The notes under the pieces are model-generated. The model ran no database searches. It was not told the DNA's origin and worked only from the letters and a program-made list of their open reading frames with translations. The translations under genes were made by a program, and so were the position numbers. Shown here piece after piece: positions 45,642-54,390 of a DNA stretch of 64,000 nt. The stretch's first letter is position 1. Every line of letters begins with the position of its first letter. Source of the DNA: Ferrimonas balearica DSM 9799 (GTDB lineage: Bacteria > Pseudomonadota > Gammaproteobacteria > Enterobacterales > Shewanellaceae); NCBI RefSeq assembly GCF_000148645.1, contig NC_014541.1, forward strand, positions 1,945,139 to 2,009,138, read 5' to 3'.

Positions 45642-48458
45642 CTAACCCGGCCGGGTGCACTCCTCCATCAGGTACGCAAGATGGCGGTAGCTGATGCCGC
45701 TGTGGCGGGTTAACCCAATCTCACACATGCGGTTGGCGTAATAGCCCTCGCTGATCTGTTCCGGCAGACGCTCTTTAAGATGACGCAAGGCATCGGCGTT
45801 GATCTCCGGCTTAAACAGCCCCTTCTCACCGGCAAATCCGCAACAGTAGATCCCGGCTGGCCGCACTACTTCGTCGGCGAAGTGGTGGGCAATGGTCTCC
45901 ATCTTGCCGCCCACGTTCATGTGGCTGGCGGTGCAGCCCACGTGCAGGGCGACCGAGGGTTTGCGCCGATAGACGGTCAGTTTGTCCATCAGCTCTGACG
46001 CCATAAAGTCGACCACATCCACCAGAGTGAAGTCGATCTCCGCGTCCTGCAACGTGCGCTTGGTGCAGGAGAGGGCGTCGATCAGCACCGGGTATTCCCC
46101 GTTGTTGGTCATCGCCTTCAGGGCATCAATCATCTCGGTGCGCTTGCTGTCCGCGTTTTTGTAATCCCCTTTGGACTCCCACATCTGGCCACAGCACAGG
46201 GCACGGGTGTTGTCCGGTACCCGCACTTCGTAACCGGCGCGCTCCAGCAGAGTTACCATCACCTCCGGCAGCGTGGTGCCGTCGGGATCTTTCGGCGTCG
46301 GGCCAAAGGTGCGGCCACCGCAGGCGGCGAAGTAGACCACCACCGGGCGGTCGTTACCGTGCAGGGTCGGCTTGGGCAGGGTGCCGCCACGGGGAAAATC
46401 CGGGTCCCAGTAGGGCACTTCGCTGCTGACCTTGCGCCCCAGCGCCATGATCTTGCCGGTGATGGTGTCGCCGGTCAGCTTATGCAGACCGTGCAGCAGG
46501 TCAAAGCCGCCGCTCAACACCCGGTTGACCGCGCCGTAGTGGTCGGCCTGGAAATCCAGCACCTTTTGCGCCGTCGAGGTCAACTGCTTTCCGCGCAGCT
46601 CCCGCACCAGCATGCCCATATTGTTGTCCACCGGGCAGGCGATGGTGCACAGCTGGCAGGCAGTGCAGGTGTCGATGACGTCGTACTGAGCGGCTTCTCG
46701 CATTTGCTGTGCCGCGGCCTGTTCTCCGCTTTGCTCCAACCGGGCGATCTCCCGCAGGGTGGTGATGCGGTGGCGCGGTGACATATTGAGGGAGGAGGTG
46801 GGGCAGGTTTTCTCGCAGAAGCCGCACTCGATGCAGCGGTCCACCCAGTCATCCACCACCGCAGCCTGCTTGATCGCCTTAATGTGGATCTCGCTGTCCT
46901 CATTAAGAATTACGCCGGGGTTGAGCAGTCCCTGTGGGTCAAAGGCGGCTTTGATCGCCTTCATCAGCTCATAGGCTTTCGGCCCCCACTCCAACTCCAC
47001 AAAGGGCGCCACGGCACGGCCGGTGCCATGTTCCGCCTTCATTGAGCCGTCGTACTTGTTGACCACCAGATCGGCCACCGCCTGCATAAAACGATCGAAC
47101 TGCTGAATGTCGGCCTGGCTGCGGAAGTGGGGGGTGATAATAAAGTGGAAGTTGCCGTCCAGGGCGTGACCGTAGATCACTCCCTCGGGATAGCCGTGGA
47201 TCTGGAACAGCTCGGACAGGTCCGCGGCGGCGTTGGCCAGGTCCTCCACCCGGAAGGCGACATCTTCGATAATTACGGAGGTGCCCTTGGGGCGCTCGCC
47301 GCCAATGATGGGAAACAGCCCGGATCGCATCGCCCAGTACTGGCCAAATACGGCGGGGTCGGTGCTGAACTCAATGGGCCGCAGGGTTTCAATGTGGGCG
47401 ATGGCGTCGGTGGCCTGGCGGGTAAAGCCCTCCAGCGTGGCCTGATCATTGGCGCGGCACTCAATCAGCAGAATTGCGGTGCCTTCCGGCAGTTCGGAAA
47501 GCCAGTCGGGCATCCCTTTTTTGCCGGTAACCGATTTGATGGAGGCCCAGTCCAGCAGTTCGGCGGCGGCAACGGCGTCGGTTTTCAGTGGCGGAATGGC
47601 TGACGCGGCGTCCACCATATTGCGGAACACCGCCATGGCGGAGGCTTTAAAACGGGCTTCGTCCACGGTTTGATAGGTGACCGACTCGACAAAGGCCAGG
47701 GTGCCCTCGGAGCCGACCACAAGGTGGTTGATCAGATCAAACGGGTCGGTGAAATCGACCAGCGCATTCAGGCTGTAACCGGTGGTGTTCTTGATGGCGT
47801 ATTTATGGCGGATGCGTTCCGCCAGTGTGGTGTCGGCCTGGGTTTCCCGGGCTAATCCGGCCAGGGTCTCCAACAGCTCCGGGCGCGCCCGGGCAAAAGC
47901 GACTTTGGACGCTTCGTCCCCGGTATCCAGGCGGGTGCCATCGGCAAACAGCAGGCGGGCACTGGCGATGGTCTGGTAGCTGTTCTGTGCGGTGCCGCAG
48001 CACATGCCGGAGGCGTTGTTGTTGACGATGCCGCCGACCATGCAGGAGGCGAGGGTGGCGGGGTCCGGACCGATCTTCTTATCGAAGGGCTTGAGCTGGG
48101 CATTGGCATCCGCGCCAATGACTGCGGCCCCCAAAGTGACGTGTTGGTGGTCATCACTGATGGTGATCTGGCGGAAGCCGTCGTAGCCCAGCATCACCAG
48201 GATCCCTTCACCTACGGCTTGTCCCGACAGGCTGGTGCCCGCGGCGCGGAAGGTGATGGGGGCGTTATGGTGGCGCGCCACCTCCAGAATGGCGACCACC
48301 TGATTCGGCTCATTTACCCGCACCACCAACTCCGGCACGATGCGGAAATAGCTGCCGTCGGTGGACCAGGCAAAGCGCCGTACCGGATCATCCGTCACCG
48401 CATCGTGGCCCACCGCGGCCCGCAACTCGCTCAGTACCTGCGCGTAATCGATCGACAT
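45642..48458 (-). CDS. dld: respiratory FAD/Fe-S D-lactate dehydrogenase (Dld-II type)
   Basis: This 938-residue single-chain enzyme oxidises D-lactate to pyruvate and passes electrons to the respiratory chain. The N-terminal FAD-linked oxidase has the PP-loop (ITFRAAGTSLSGQAVGEGIL) and VGGIVNNNASGMCCGTAQNS; a FAD C-terminal domain follows. Then come two 4Fe-4S motifs (CIECGFCEKTCPTSSLNMSP and CTACQLCTIACPVDNNMGML) and a CCG-domain region (CGGRTFGP, CCGQMWESKGDYKNA, LHVGCTASHMN, CCGFAGEKGLFKPEINADAL). It matches Shewanella Dld-II. Here it lacks adjacent lldP and lldEFG genes. Confidence 0.92.
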   Translation of the reverse strand: MSIDYAQVLSELRAAVGHDAVTDDPVRRFAWSTDGSYFRIVPELVVRVNEPNQVVAILEVARHHNAPITFRAAGTSLSGQAVGEGILVMLGYDGFRQITISDDHQHVTLGAAVIGADANAQLKPFDKKIGPDPATLASCMVGGIVNNNASGMCCGTAQNSYQTIASARLLFADGTRLDTGDEASKVAFARARPELLETLAGLARETQADTTLAERIRHKYAIKNTTGYSLNALVDFTDPFDLINHLVVGSEGTLAFVESVTYQTVDEARFKASAMAVFRNMVDAASAIPPLKTDAVAAAELLDWASIKSVTGKKGMPDWLSELPEGTAILLIECRANDQATLEGFTRQATDAIAHIETLRPIEFSTDPAVFGQYWAMRSGLFPIIGGERPKGTSVIIEDVAFRVEDLANAAADLSELFQIHGYPEGVIYGHALDGNFHFIITPHFRSQADIQQFDRFMQAVADLVVNKYDGSMKAEHGTGRAVAPFVELEWGPKAYELMKAIKAAFDPQGLLNPGVILNEDSEIHIKAIKQAAVVDDWVDRCIECGFCEKTCPTSSLNMSPRHRITTLREIARLEQSGEQAAAQQMREAAQYDVIDTCTACQLCTIACPVDNNMGMLVRELRGKQLTSTAQKVLDFQADHYGAVNRVLSGGFDLLHGLHKLTGDTITGKIMALGRKVSSEVPYWDPDFPRGGTLPKPTLHGNDRPVVVYFAACGGRTFGPTPKDPDGTTLPEVMVTLLERAGYEVRVPDNTRALCCGQMWESKGDYKNADSKRTEMIDALKAMTNNGEYPVLIDALSCTKRTLQDAEIDFTLVDVVDFMASELMDKLTVYRRKPSVALHVGCTASHMNVGGKMETIAHHFADEVVRPAGIYCCGFAGEKGLFKPEINADALRHLKERLPEQISEGYYANRMCEIGLTRHSGISYRHLAYLMEECTRPG

Positions 48459-48526
48459 CCCGGACTCCTTGGTCGAGCAGACTGTTGAATCGACGATAGG
48501 TAATGGCGACGGTAACGTCCAGTGAA

Positions 48527-49192
48527 TTACTGGGTAATGCGTTGCTCTGGCCGACGGGGAAAGTGCTGGTCGAGCACGTACTCGTCGTAGGCGGCCAGGG
48601 CTCGGCTCATCTTGGTCAGGTAGCGATTGGCGGCGGCGCGGCTGCGGTTGGGTTTGCGCACCAGGTTGCCCGGGCCCACGTTGTAATGGGACAGGGCACA
48701 GGCGTAGGGCGCAAACTGGTCTTCACAGAAGCGGGTCTTGTAGTGCGCCAGCACCACACCGGCACACAGCACATTGGTGCGCGGTTCGCTGACATCGCCG
48801 CAGGCAGGCTCCCAGACCTGGGGCATGATCTGGGCGGGGCCAATCGCGCCAACCACCGACTCCGCCTGATCGCGGAAATGGCTTTCGGTGTGGATCAGGG
48901 CGGCGATCAGCTCTTTGGGCACGCCGGAGTAGGAGGCGGACTCGAGAATGTAACCGGCGTAGCGCTGGGCTTTGGCCGGGTCGAGTTGGTAGGCCTCGAC
49001 CAGACGGCGTGCATAAGCCTCCACTTCCTGATGAGGAGAGCGTGGATCAGCGTGAAACTCAGGGAGTGACAGCGCGTGCCGGCGCACGGGCTCAGTAGCG
49101 GTATCGCCAACAACGCTATCGCACAACAGGGCTGACGCGCCCAGTACCATACCGCCTGACAACACCCGAAGGGTCATTTTCATGGCGCGCAT
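48527..49192 (-). CDS. lytic transglycosylase (SLT domain)
   Basis: This 221-residue exported protein has a signal peptide (about 1-27, ending in VGD). The SLT catalytic domain is clear: AALIHTESHFRDQAESVVGA with the catalytic Glu in HTES, IGPAQIMPQVW, the Cys-containing loop and ALSHYNVGPGNLVRKPN. It cleaves peptidoglycan between MurNAc and GlcNAc, forming 1,6-anhydro ends. It has a short N-terminal helical region and no LysM, so it resembles minimal SLT enzymes. Single gene. Confidence 0.9.
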   Translation of the reverse strand: MRAMKMTLRVLSGGMVLGASALLCDSVVGDTATEPVRRHALSLPEFHADPRSPHQEVEAYARRLVEAYQLDPAKAQRYAGYILESASYSGVPKELIAALIHTESHFRDQAESVVGAIGPAQIMPQVWEPACGDVSEPRTNVLCAGVVLAHYKTRFCEDQFAPYACALSHYNVGPGNLVRKPNRSRAAANRYLTKMSRALAAYDEYVLDQHFPRRPEQRITQ

Positions 49193-49264
49193 TATGCCAG
49201 AATTCCGGCGCCTGGATTCTAACGCCTTGTAAAAAGTGGGTAAAAGTCTGGTATGCGCTGGTGA

Positions 49265-49696
49265 CTAGTTGTCACCATCTTCGACTGCGATCACCGCCTC
49301 ACACATCGCCAGCCAGTAGGGCGGCCGCTGAGGGTGGCGTTTCACCTGATGTTCGGCCCGGGTGTGATGGTGGCGCACCCACTGACACAGCTGCGTAAAC
49401 GCTTCGCTTTGCCAGAACTGGCTTTCGGGGTGGGGTGCGGCGGGATTGGCGCGTCGGGGCAGGCCAAAGGCGTCAGCCAGTTGCTGTTGCTCCTGATCGG
49501 TCAAGCTACTGAGGGGCAGGGCATGACGCAGATCGAATGCCCAGCAGCCGGGATGGCCGGGAAAATCCTCACCCAGATAGATTTCGCCCACCGACAGACT
49601 GCTGCCCTCTGGGCTTTTCAGATGGGGGCCGTCCGCGCCGACCATCCCTTCCCAGTCGCCACTGGCCAACGTCAGCAGGAAGAACCGGTTTGCCAT
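49265..49696 (-). CDS. conserved protein of unknown function
   Basis: This 143-residue soluble protein has MANRFFLLTLASGDWEGMVG, a middle part with CWAFDLRHALPLSSLTDQEQ, and a His-rich C-terminal half (HPESQFWQ, VRHHHTRAEHQVKRHPQRPP). No signal or membrane segment. Not recognised. The His and Cys could suggest metal binding. It lies 33 bases after the YgjV-type gene on the same strand, so co-transcription is possible. Confidence 0.6.
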   Translation of the reverse strand: MANRFFLLTLASGDWEGMVGADGPHLKSPEGSSLSVGEIYLGEDFPGHPGCWAFDLRHALPLSSLTDQEQQQLADAFGLPRRANPAAPHPESQFWQSEAFTQLCQWVRHHHTRAEHQVKRHPQRPPYWLAMCEAVIAVEDGDN

Positions 49697-49729
49697 AGTG
49701 CCTCCGGCGGCGCCCGCTCAATAAAGGGG

Positions 49730-50248
49730 TTACTGCACAGTGTAGGCCGGGAGCGTCGGGCGCAGCGAACCCCAAAGCTGACGCACCAGCAGGGTCATGG
49801 TGACGCTCTGGTACAGGATGCCGGACCAGGACAGCAGAGTCAGGGAGAGGGTCAGGTTCAGGGCGCAGCACAGCAGCAGCCCCAGCCGCAGCAGCGGCCC
49901 GCGCACCTGAAACACCAACACACTGCTGAGCATGGCGGCCAATACCACGCACCATTCTGCCCAGCTCTGCGCCAGCAACATCCCCTGAAACAGGGCCAGC
50001 AGGGCAAAGATGGCGGCCAGGTGAGGCGCGGGGCCTCGGCGGGCCAGGGCAAAGCGAACGGCGCCCAGCAGTTGAACGGCCATCCCCAGGGGGCTGCCAA
50101 GCAGGGCAAGGTGCAGGGCGGTCAGGCAGGCGGCGGCCATATTGCCGGTGAGCAGTCGCGAATCCGAGCGTTGGGCATTGGCCCACCAGCCCAGTAACAT
50201 CGCCAGGCCTCCCAACGCCTGTGCTGCCCAGATTGTTTCGCCCACCAC
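49730..50248 (-). CDS. YgjV family inner membrane protein
   Basis: This approximately 172-residue protein has five or six hydrophobic helices: GETIWAAQALGGLAMLLGWW, GNMAAACLTALHLALLG, SPLGMAVQLLGAVRFAL, AAIFALLALFQGMLLAQSW, VVLAAMLSSVLVFQVRG, LLLCCALNLTLSL. The topology and length agree with E. coli YgjV (Imp-YgjV family, function unknown). The start must lie downstream of the divergent chemoreceptor gene: tandem GTG codons at 50248/50245 are best. The much longer open frame (to 50692) is rejected. Confidence 0.72.
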   Translation of the reverse strand: MVGETIWAAQALGGLAMLLGWWANAQRSDSRLLTGNMAAACLTALHLALLGSPLGMAVQLLGAVRFALARRGPAPHLAAIFALLALFQGMLLAQSWAEWCVVLAAMLSSVLVFQVRGPLLRLGLLLCCALNLTLSLTLLSWSGILYQSVTMTLLVRQLWGSLRPTLPAYTVQ

Positions 50249-50536
50249 TGTGTTACCCCGTAAAAAAAGGGGCGTATTGTCCGCAATTTCGTCAACCAGT
50301 CCGTGACGGTGTACAAAGATTCGACACGGGTTTCGTGGATGTTCGGAAATTGTGGCGTGGCGCAGATTTCGGCAAACCGGGTTCGTGAGCCATTCGAAGA
50401 AATGTTGTGCGGTGCCTGGGCAAGGTTTCGATGACCGGTTTGCCAGAACGCCAAAGCCGTCACAGGCCGGACCAATGCACTTGGCTGACGTTTCGAAATG
50501 GGTATATTGGGCCCACCTAACCCTATGAGAAGTAAA

Positions 50537-51613
50537 ATGTTCTTCAATAATAATAAGAAAAAATGTTTGGCCCTTGAGGCGGCCAACGCGGAACTGATTG
50601 AACGCGAGCAGGGAATGCAACAGCGGGTGGCTCAGCTGGAGTCCATGCTGGCGCAGCGGGAGGGTGAGCTGGTTCAGCGCGAGCGTCAGCATGAGACGGA
50701 TGCCCGGTCAATGTCGCTGATGCTGCGCAGTTATTACGGCGTCGGTGACGTGCGCCAGACGGTGGCGGACCTGTCAGTGGCGATGCTGTCGCAACGGGAT
50801 CAGGTTACCGGTTCGGCGGTGCTGTACGACCAGTCGATTCAGGTACTGCAGCATATGCACAGCGAACTTGGCCGGGTGGCCAGTCAGGCGGAAGCCAGTT
50901 TGGCCAGTCTGACGCAGCTGAAACAGGTGGCCAAACGGATTGATGAGTTTGTCGGCATCATCGGCAACATCTCCGAGCAAACCAACCTGCTGGCGCTCAA
51001 TGCCGCCATTGAAGCAGCCCGGGCCGGTGAGCAGGGCCGGGGCTTTGCCGTGGTGGCCGGTGAGGTACGCGACCTGGCCGAGCGCGCCAATGGGGCCAGC
51101 AGCGAAATCGGCCAGCTGATGACCCAGATTGAACAGGATACGGAAAGCACCGATCGTCACTTGCAGGACACCCACACCAGCTGCAAAAGCCTGGTGCAGG
51201 AGGCGGATGAGGGGCTGCAGGCGGTGCGCGAGGCACTGGCGCTGTCCAAGCAGATGCACGGCGCCATCGAGCGCAATGCCGAACTGGGCTTTATCGAGAC
51301 CGTGAAGATGGACCACCTGAGCTGGAAAGCGATGGTGTACCGTGCGGCGGTGTCCGGTGAGTGGCAGGGCGATCTGGGCGACCACACCAGCTGTCGCCTG
51401 GGCCAGTGGTACTACTGTGGTGATGGCCGACGTCATCATGCCGACAAACCCGCTTACCGGGATCTGGAAGCCCCCCATAAAGCGGTGCATGAGTTTGGCA
51501 TCGCCGCGCTGGATGCGGTGAAGAAGGGGCAGCCTTCAGCGGACCTGCTGCTGGCGATGGAGGAGGCCAGTGATGCCCTGATGCAGGGGCTGGACCGGCT
51601 GGTTCAGGCGTAA
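50537..51613 (+). CDS. cytoplasmic chemoreceptor with CZB zinc-binding domain
   Basis: This 358-residue protein has no membrane segment. An N-terminal coiled coil (about 15-60) is followed by a short MCP signalling hairpin ([20 protein letters not shown], then [20 protein letters not shown]) and a C-terminal CZB domain ([38 protein letters not shown]), whose His3-Cys set binds zinc. CZB receptors sense zinc status or oxidants such as hypochlorite. It would dock to CheA/CheW in the cytoplasm. Methylation sites outside the hairpin are not evident. ATG 50537 follows GAGAAG. Confidence 0.9.
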   Translation: MFFNNNKKKCLALEAANAELIEREQGMQQRVAQLESMLAQREGELVQRERQHETDARSMSLMLRSYYGVGDVRQTVADLSVAMLSQRDQVTGSAVLYDQSIQVLQHMHSELGRVASQAEASLASLTQLKQVAKRIDEFVGIIGNISEQTNLLALNAAIEAARAGEQGRGFAVVAGEVRDLAERANGASSEIGQLMTQIEQDTESTDRHLQDTHTSCKSLVQEADEGLQAVREALALSKQMHGAIERNAELGFIETVKMDHLSWKAMVYRAAVSGEWQGDLGDHTSCRLGQWYYCGDGRRHHADKPAYRDLEAPHKAVHEFGIAALDAVKKGQPSADLLLAMEEASDALMQGLDRLVQA

Positions 51614-51628
51614 TCCACCGCAGCAACA

Positions 51629-51654
51629 GAAACGGGGCCAAAGGGCCCCGTTTT
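51629..51654. terminator. bidirectional terminator
   Basis: A 10-bp stem (AAACGGGGCC / GGCCCCGTTT) with a 4-base loop, between the convergent chemoreceptor and Lon genes. Confidence 0.9.
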
Positions 51655-51672
51655 CGATCCACTCAGTCAGGA

Positions 51673-54105
51673 TTACTGACCGAACATCCATTCAGCGACC
51701 TGCTCAAAGCGTTCGGCAAAGTGCACGGTGATGCCGGCTTTGACGTAATCGGGCAGTTCGTCGAAATCGCCGCGGTTGGCGTCCGGCAGGATCACCGTGG
51801 TGATCTTCTGGCGCTTGGCTGAGATCACCTTTTCACGAATGCCGCCCACCGCCATCACCTGGCCGGTCAGGCTCAGTTCACCGGTCATCGCCACGCCGGA
51901 GCGCGGAGCCCGGTTCAGCGCCAGTGACAGCAGCGCGGTGGCCATGGTGATGCCGGCACTGGGGCCATCTTTGGGGGTGGCACCATCCGGCACATGCAGG
52001 TGGATATGGGCGTTGTCGAAGTAGTTAGTGGCGTCGCCGTAGTGCGCGAGGCTGCCGCCCTCGGCCAGGTTGGCGCTGACGTAGCTGTGGGCGATGGTGG
52101 CAGACTCCTTCATCACATCCCCCAACTGGCCGGACAGGTGCAGGCCACGGCGTTGCTCGTGGATGCGGCGGGCTTCCACCGGCAGGGTGGCGCCGCCCAG
52201 CGAGGTCCAGGCCAGGCCGGTAACGATGCCAACGCCACTGAGCAGGTCTTCCGCTTTGAAGCGTGGCATGCCCAGCATCGGTTCAATGTCCTTGATGCCG
52301 ATGGACGCTTTGTCCTGCTCGCTCTCCATCAGTCGCACCACGGATTTGCGCACCAGTTTGGCCAGTTGCTTCTCCAGTGCGCGCACCCCGGCTTCGCGGG
52401 CGTAACCGTCGATAACGATGCGCAGGGCCGGGTCAGAGATGCGCAGCTGGCTGCGTTTCAGTCCCGCCTTCTCCAGTTGACGCGGCCACAGGTGATGTTT
52501 GGCGATCGCCAGCTTCTCTTCGGCCAGGTAGCCGGAGAGGCGAATCACGTCCATCCGGTCGAGCAGCGGGCCGGGAATGCTGTCGAGGGTGTTGGCGGTA
52601 CAGACAAACAGCGCTTTGGACAGGTCCAGACGCTGGTCGAGGTAGTGGTCCAGAAACGCCACGTTCTGCTCGGGATCGAGGGTTTCCAGCAGCGCCGAGG
52701 CGGGGTCGCCCTGGTAGCTTTTGCCCATCTTGTCGATCTCATCGAGCATGATCACCGGGTTCATCACCTCGGCCTCTTTCAGTGCCTGCACCAGCTTGCC
52801 GGGCATGGCGCCGATGTAAGTACGGCGGTGGCCCTTGATCTCGGCCTCGTCGCGCATCCCGCCCACACTGAAGCGGTAGAAGGGGCGGCCCAGGCACTCG
52901 GCAATGGATTTGCCGATGGAGGTTTTACCCACACCGGGCGGGCCCACCAGCAGGATGATGGAGCCGCCAATGTCGCCCTTAAAGGCGCCCACGGCGAGAA
53001 ACTCCAGAATGCGATCTTTCACGTCTGCCAGACCATCGTGGTGCTTATCGAGCACTTTACGGGCCTTGGCCAGCTCAATGCTGTCTTTGGCGAACACGCC
53101 CCAGGGCACCTGGGTCAGCCAGTCGAGGTAGTTGCGGGTGACGGCGTATTCCGGTGAACCGGTCTCCAGCACTGACAGCTTCTGCAGCTCCTCATTGAGG
53201 CGTTTCTCTACGGCTTCCGGCAGGGTTTTGCCCTTGAGGCGCTCGCGGAACTCCTCCGCATCGGCGGTTTTGTCGTCTTTGGAGACCCCCAGTTCGCGCT
53301 GGATCACCTTGAGCTGTTCCCGCAGGAAGAACTCACGCTCCCGCTTCTCCAGCTTCTGATTCACCTGTTCGCTGATCTCGCTGTGCAGGCGCGCCGCGTC
53401 CAGCTCGTTCTTCAGCAGCGCCAGGGTTTTCTCCATCCTCGGCAGCAGGCTGACGGTATCCAGCACCGCCTGCAGCGGCTCCGCCTTGGCGGTGGTGATG
53501 GCGGCGGCAAAGTCAGTCAGCGGGGAGGGCTCATGGGGGCCAAAGCGCTCGAGGTACTGTTTCAGCTCCTCGGAGTAGAGCGGATTCAGGGGGATCAGCT
53601 CCTTGATGGCCGCGATCAGGGCGATGGCGTAGGCCTTGATCTCCTTGGTGTCCGGGTGCTCATCAATGGGGTAGGAGAGTTCGGCCATGTAGGGCTGTTC
53701 GTCACTGACCCAGCGCAGCAGGTTGCAGCGCTCCATCCCTTCGGCAACAAAGTGGAAGTGGCCATCTTCGGTTTCACGCACCTCATGCACCCGGACGACG
53801 CAACCGGTTTTGGCCAGCGCATCCTTGTCCAGCAAGCCTTCGGCGGCATTGGACTGCCGGGAGTAGAACAGCGCCATCAGCTTATGATCGCTCTCCTGCA
53901 CCGCCTGGAGGGTGGCCTCCCAGTGACCACCCTTAACCGCCACCGGCATCACCTGGGCGGGGAAGAAGGGGCGGTTCTGGACCGGCATCACCGGGAGCGT
54001 CTCAGGCCGATTGGGCTGAGCCGGGATCAGTTCGGTGCCGGTGTCGCTGGGTTCATCCATATCGAGATGCCAGTCTGCGTTGAATTCGTCGATGGTGTGG
54101 GTCAT
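51673..54105 (-). CDS. Lon family ATP-dependent protease (second Lon type)
   Basis: This 810-residue AAA+ protease has an N-terminal LAN domain (TLPVMPVQNRPFFPAQVMPV), a coiled coil with REFFLREQLKVIQRELG, Walker A LLVGPPGVGKTSIGKS, Walker B VIMLDEIDKMG, sensor PLLDRMDVIRLSGY and the protease domain with Ser in KDGPSAGITMATALL and Lys in GGIREKVISAKR. The N-terminal half is longer than standard E. coli Lon by an acidic lead-in (EFNADWHLDMDEPSDTGTEL). Shewanella-like genomes carry such a second Lon. It degrades misfolded or regulatory proteins. ATG 54105 (MTHTIDEF) is chosen; its ribosome site is weak. Confidence 0.88.
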   Translation of the reverse strand: MTHTIDEFNADWHLDMDEPSDTGTELIPAQPNRPETLPVMPVQNRPFFPAQVMPVAVKGGHWEATLQAVQESDHKLMALFYSRQSNAAEGLLDKDALAKTGCVVRVHEVRETEDGHFHFVAEGMERCNLLRWVSDEQPYMAELSYPIDEHPDTKEIKAYAIALIAAIKELIPLNPLYSEELKQYLERFGPHEPSPLTDFAAAITTAKAEPLQAVLDTVSLLPRMEKTLALLKNELDAARLHSEISEQVNQKLEKREREFFLREQLKVIQRELGVSKDDKTADAEEFRERLKGKTLPEAVEKRLNEELQKLSVLETGSPEYAVTRNYLDWLTQVPWGVFAKDSIELAKARKVLDKHHDGLADVKDRILEFLAVGAFKGDIGGSIILLVGPPGVGKTSIGKSIAECLGRPFYRFSVGGMRDEAEIKGHRRTYIGAMPGKLVQALKEAEVMNPVIMLDEIDKMGKSYQGDPASALLETLDPEQNVAFLDHYLDQRLDLSKALFVCTANTLDSIPGPLLDRMDVIRLSGYLAEEKLAIAKHHLWPRQLEKAGLKRSQLRISDPALRIVIDGYAREAGVRALEKQLAKLVRKSVVRLMESEQDKASIGIKDIEPMLGMPRFKAEDLLSGVGIVTGLAWTSLGGATLPVEARRIHEQRRGLHLSGQLGDVMKESATIAHSYVSANLAEGGSLAHYGDATNYFDNAHIHLHVPDGATPKDGPSAGITMATALLSLALNRAPRSGVAMTGELSLTGQVMAVGGIREKVISAKRQKITTVILPDANRGDFDELPDYVKAGITVHFAERFEQVAEWMFGQ

Positions 54106-54390
54106 GTCAAACAACACGTTGCCAATGATAGTGGCGATCTGGGGACGGGGTGGGCCGTTTGCAAGTTGTTGTGACCGCAAGTGGTCAGCTTCTGTACAAC
54201 CGCCGTTGCTGAATCGTGATTTTTGGTCTTACCAGCGGACCAAAGCGCGAGCTTCGTCACGCTTAGGCTCAAAGCCGATGTTGGCAAGGGAACCCGGTTG
54301 ATAGCCTTAGCGTCAGAAAAATCCGGGCCAGAGAGCCGGAACAACATATTCGACAGGTGGCGGCAGACGCCACCGGCATGATGGACTGTG

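Noticed and set aside
50249..50692. N-terminal extension of the YgjV-type gene by 148 codons
   Set aside because: It would overlap the divergent chemoreceptor start and is not hydrophobic like the family; the start near 50248 fits YgjV length.
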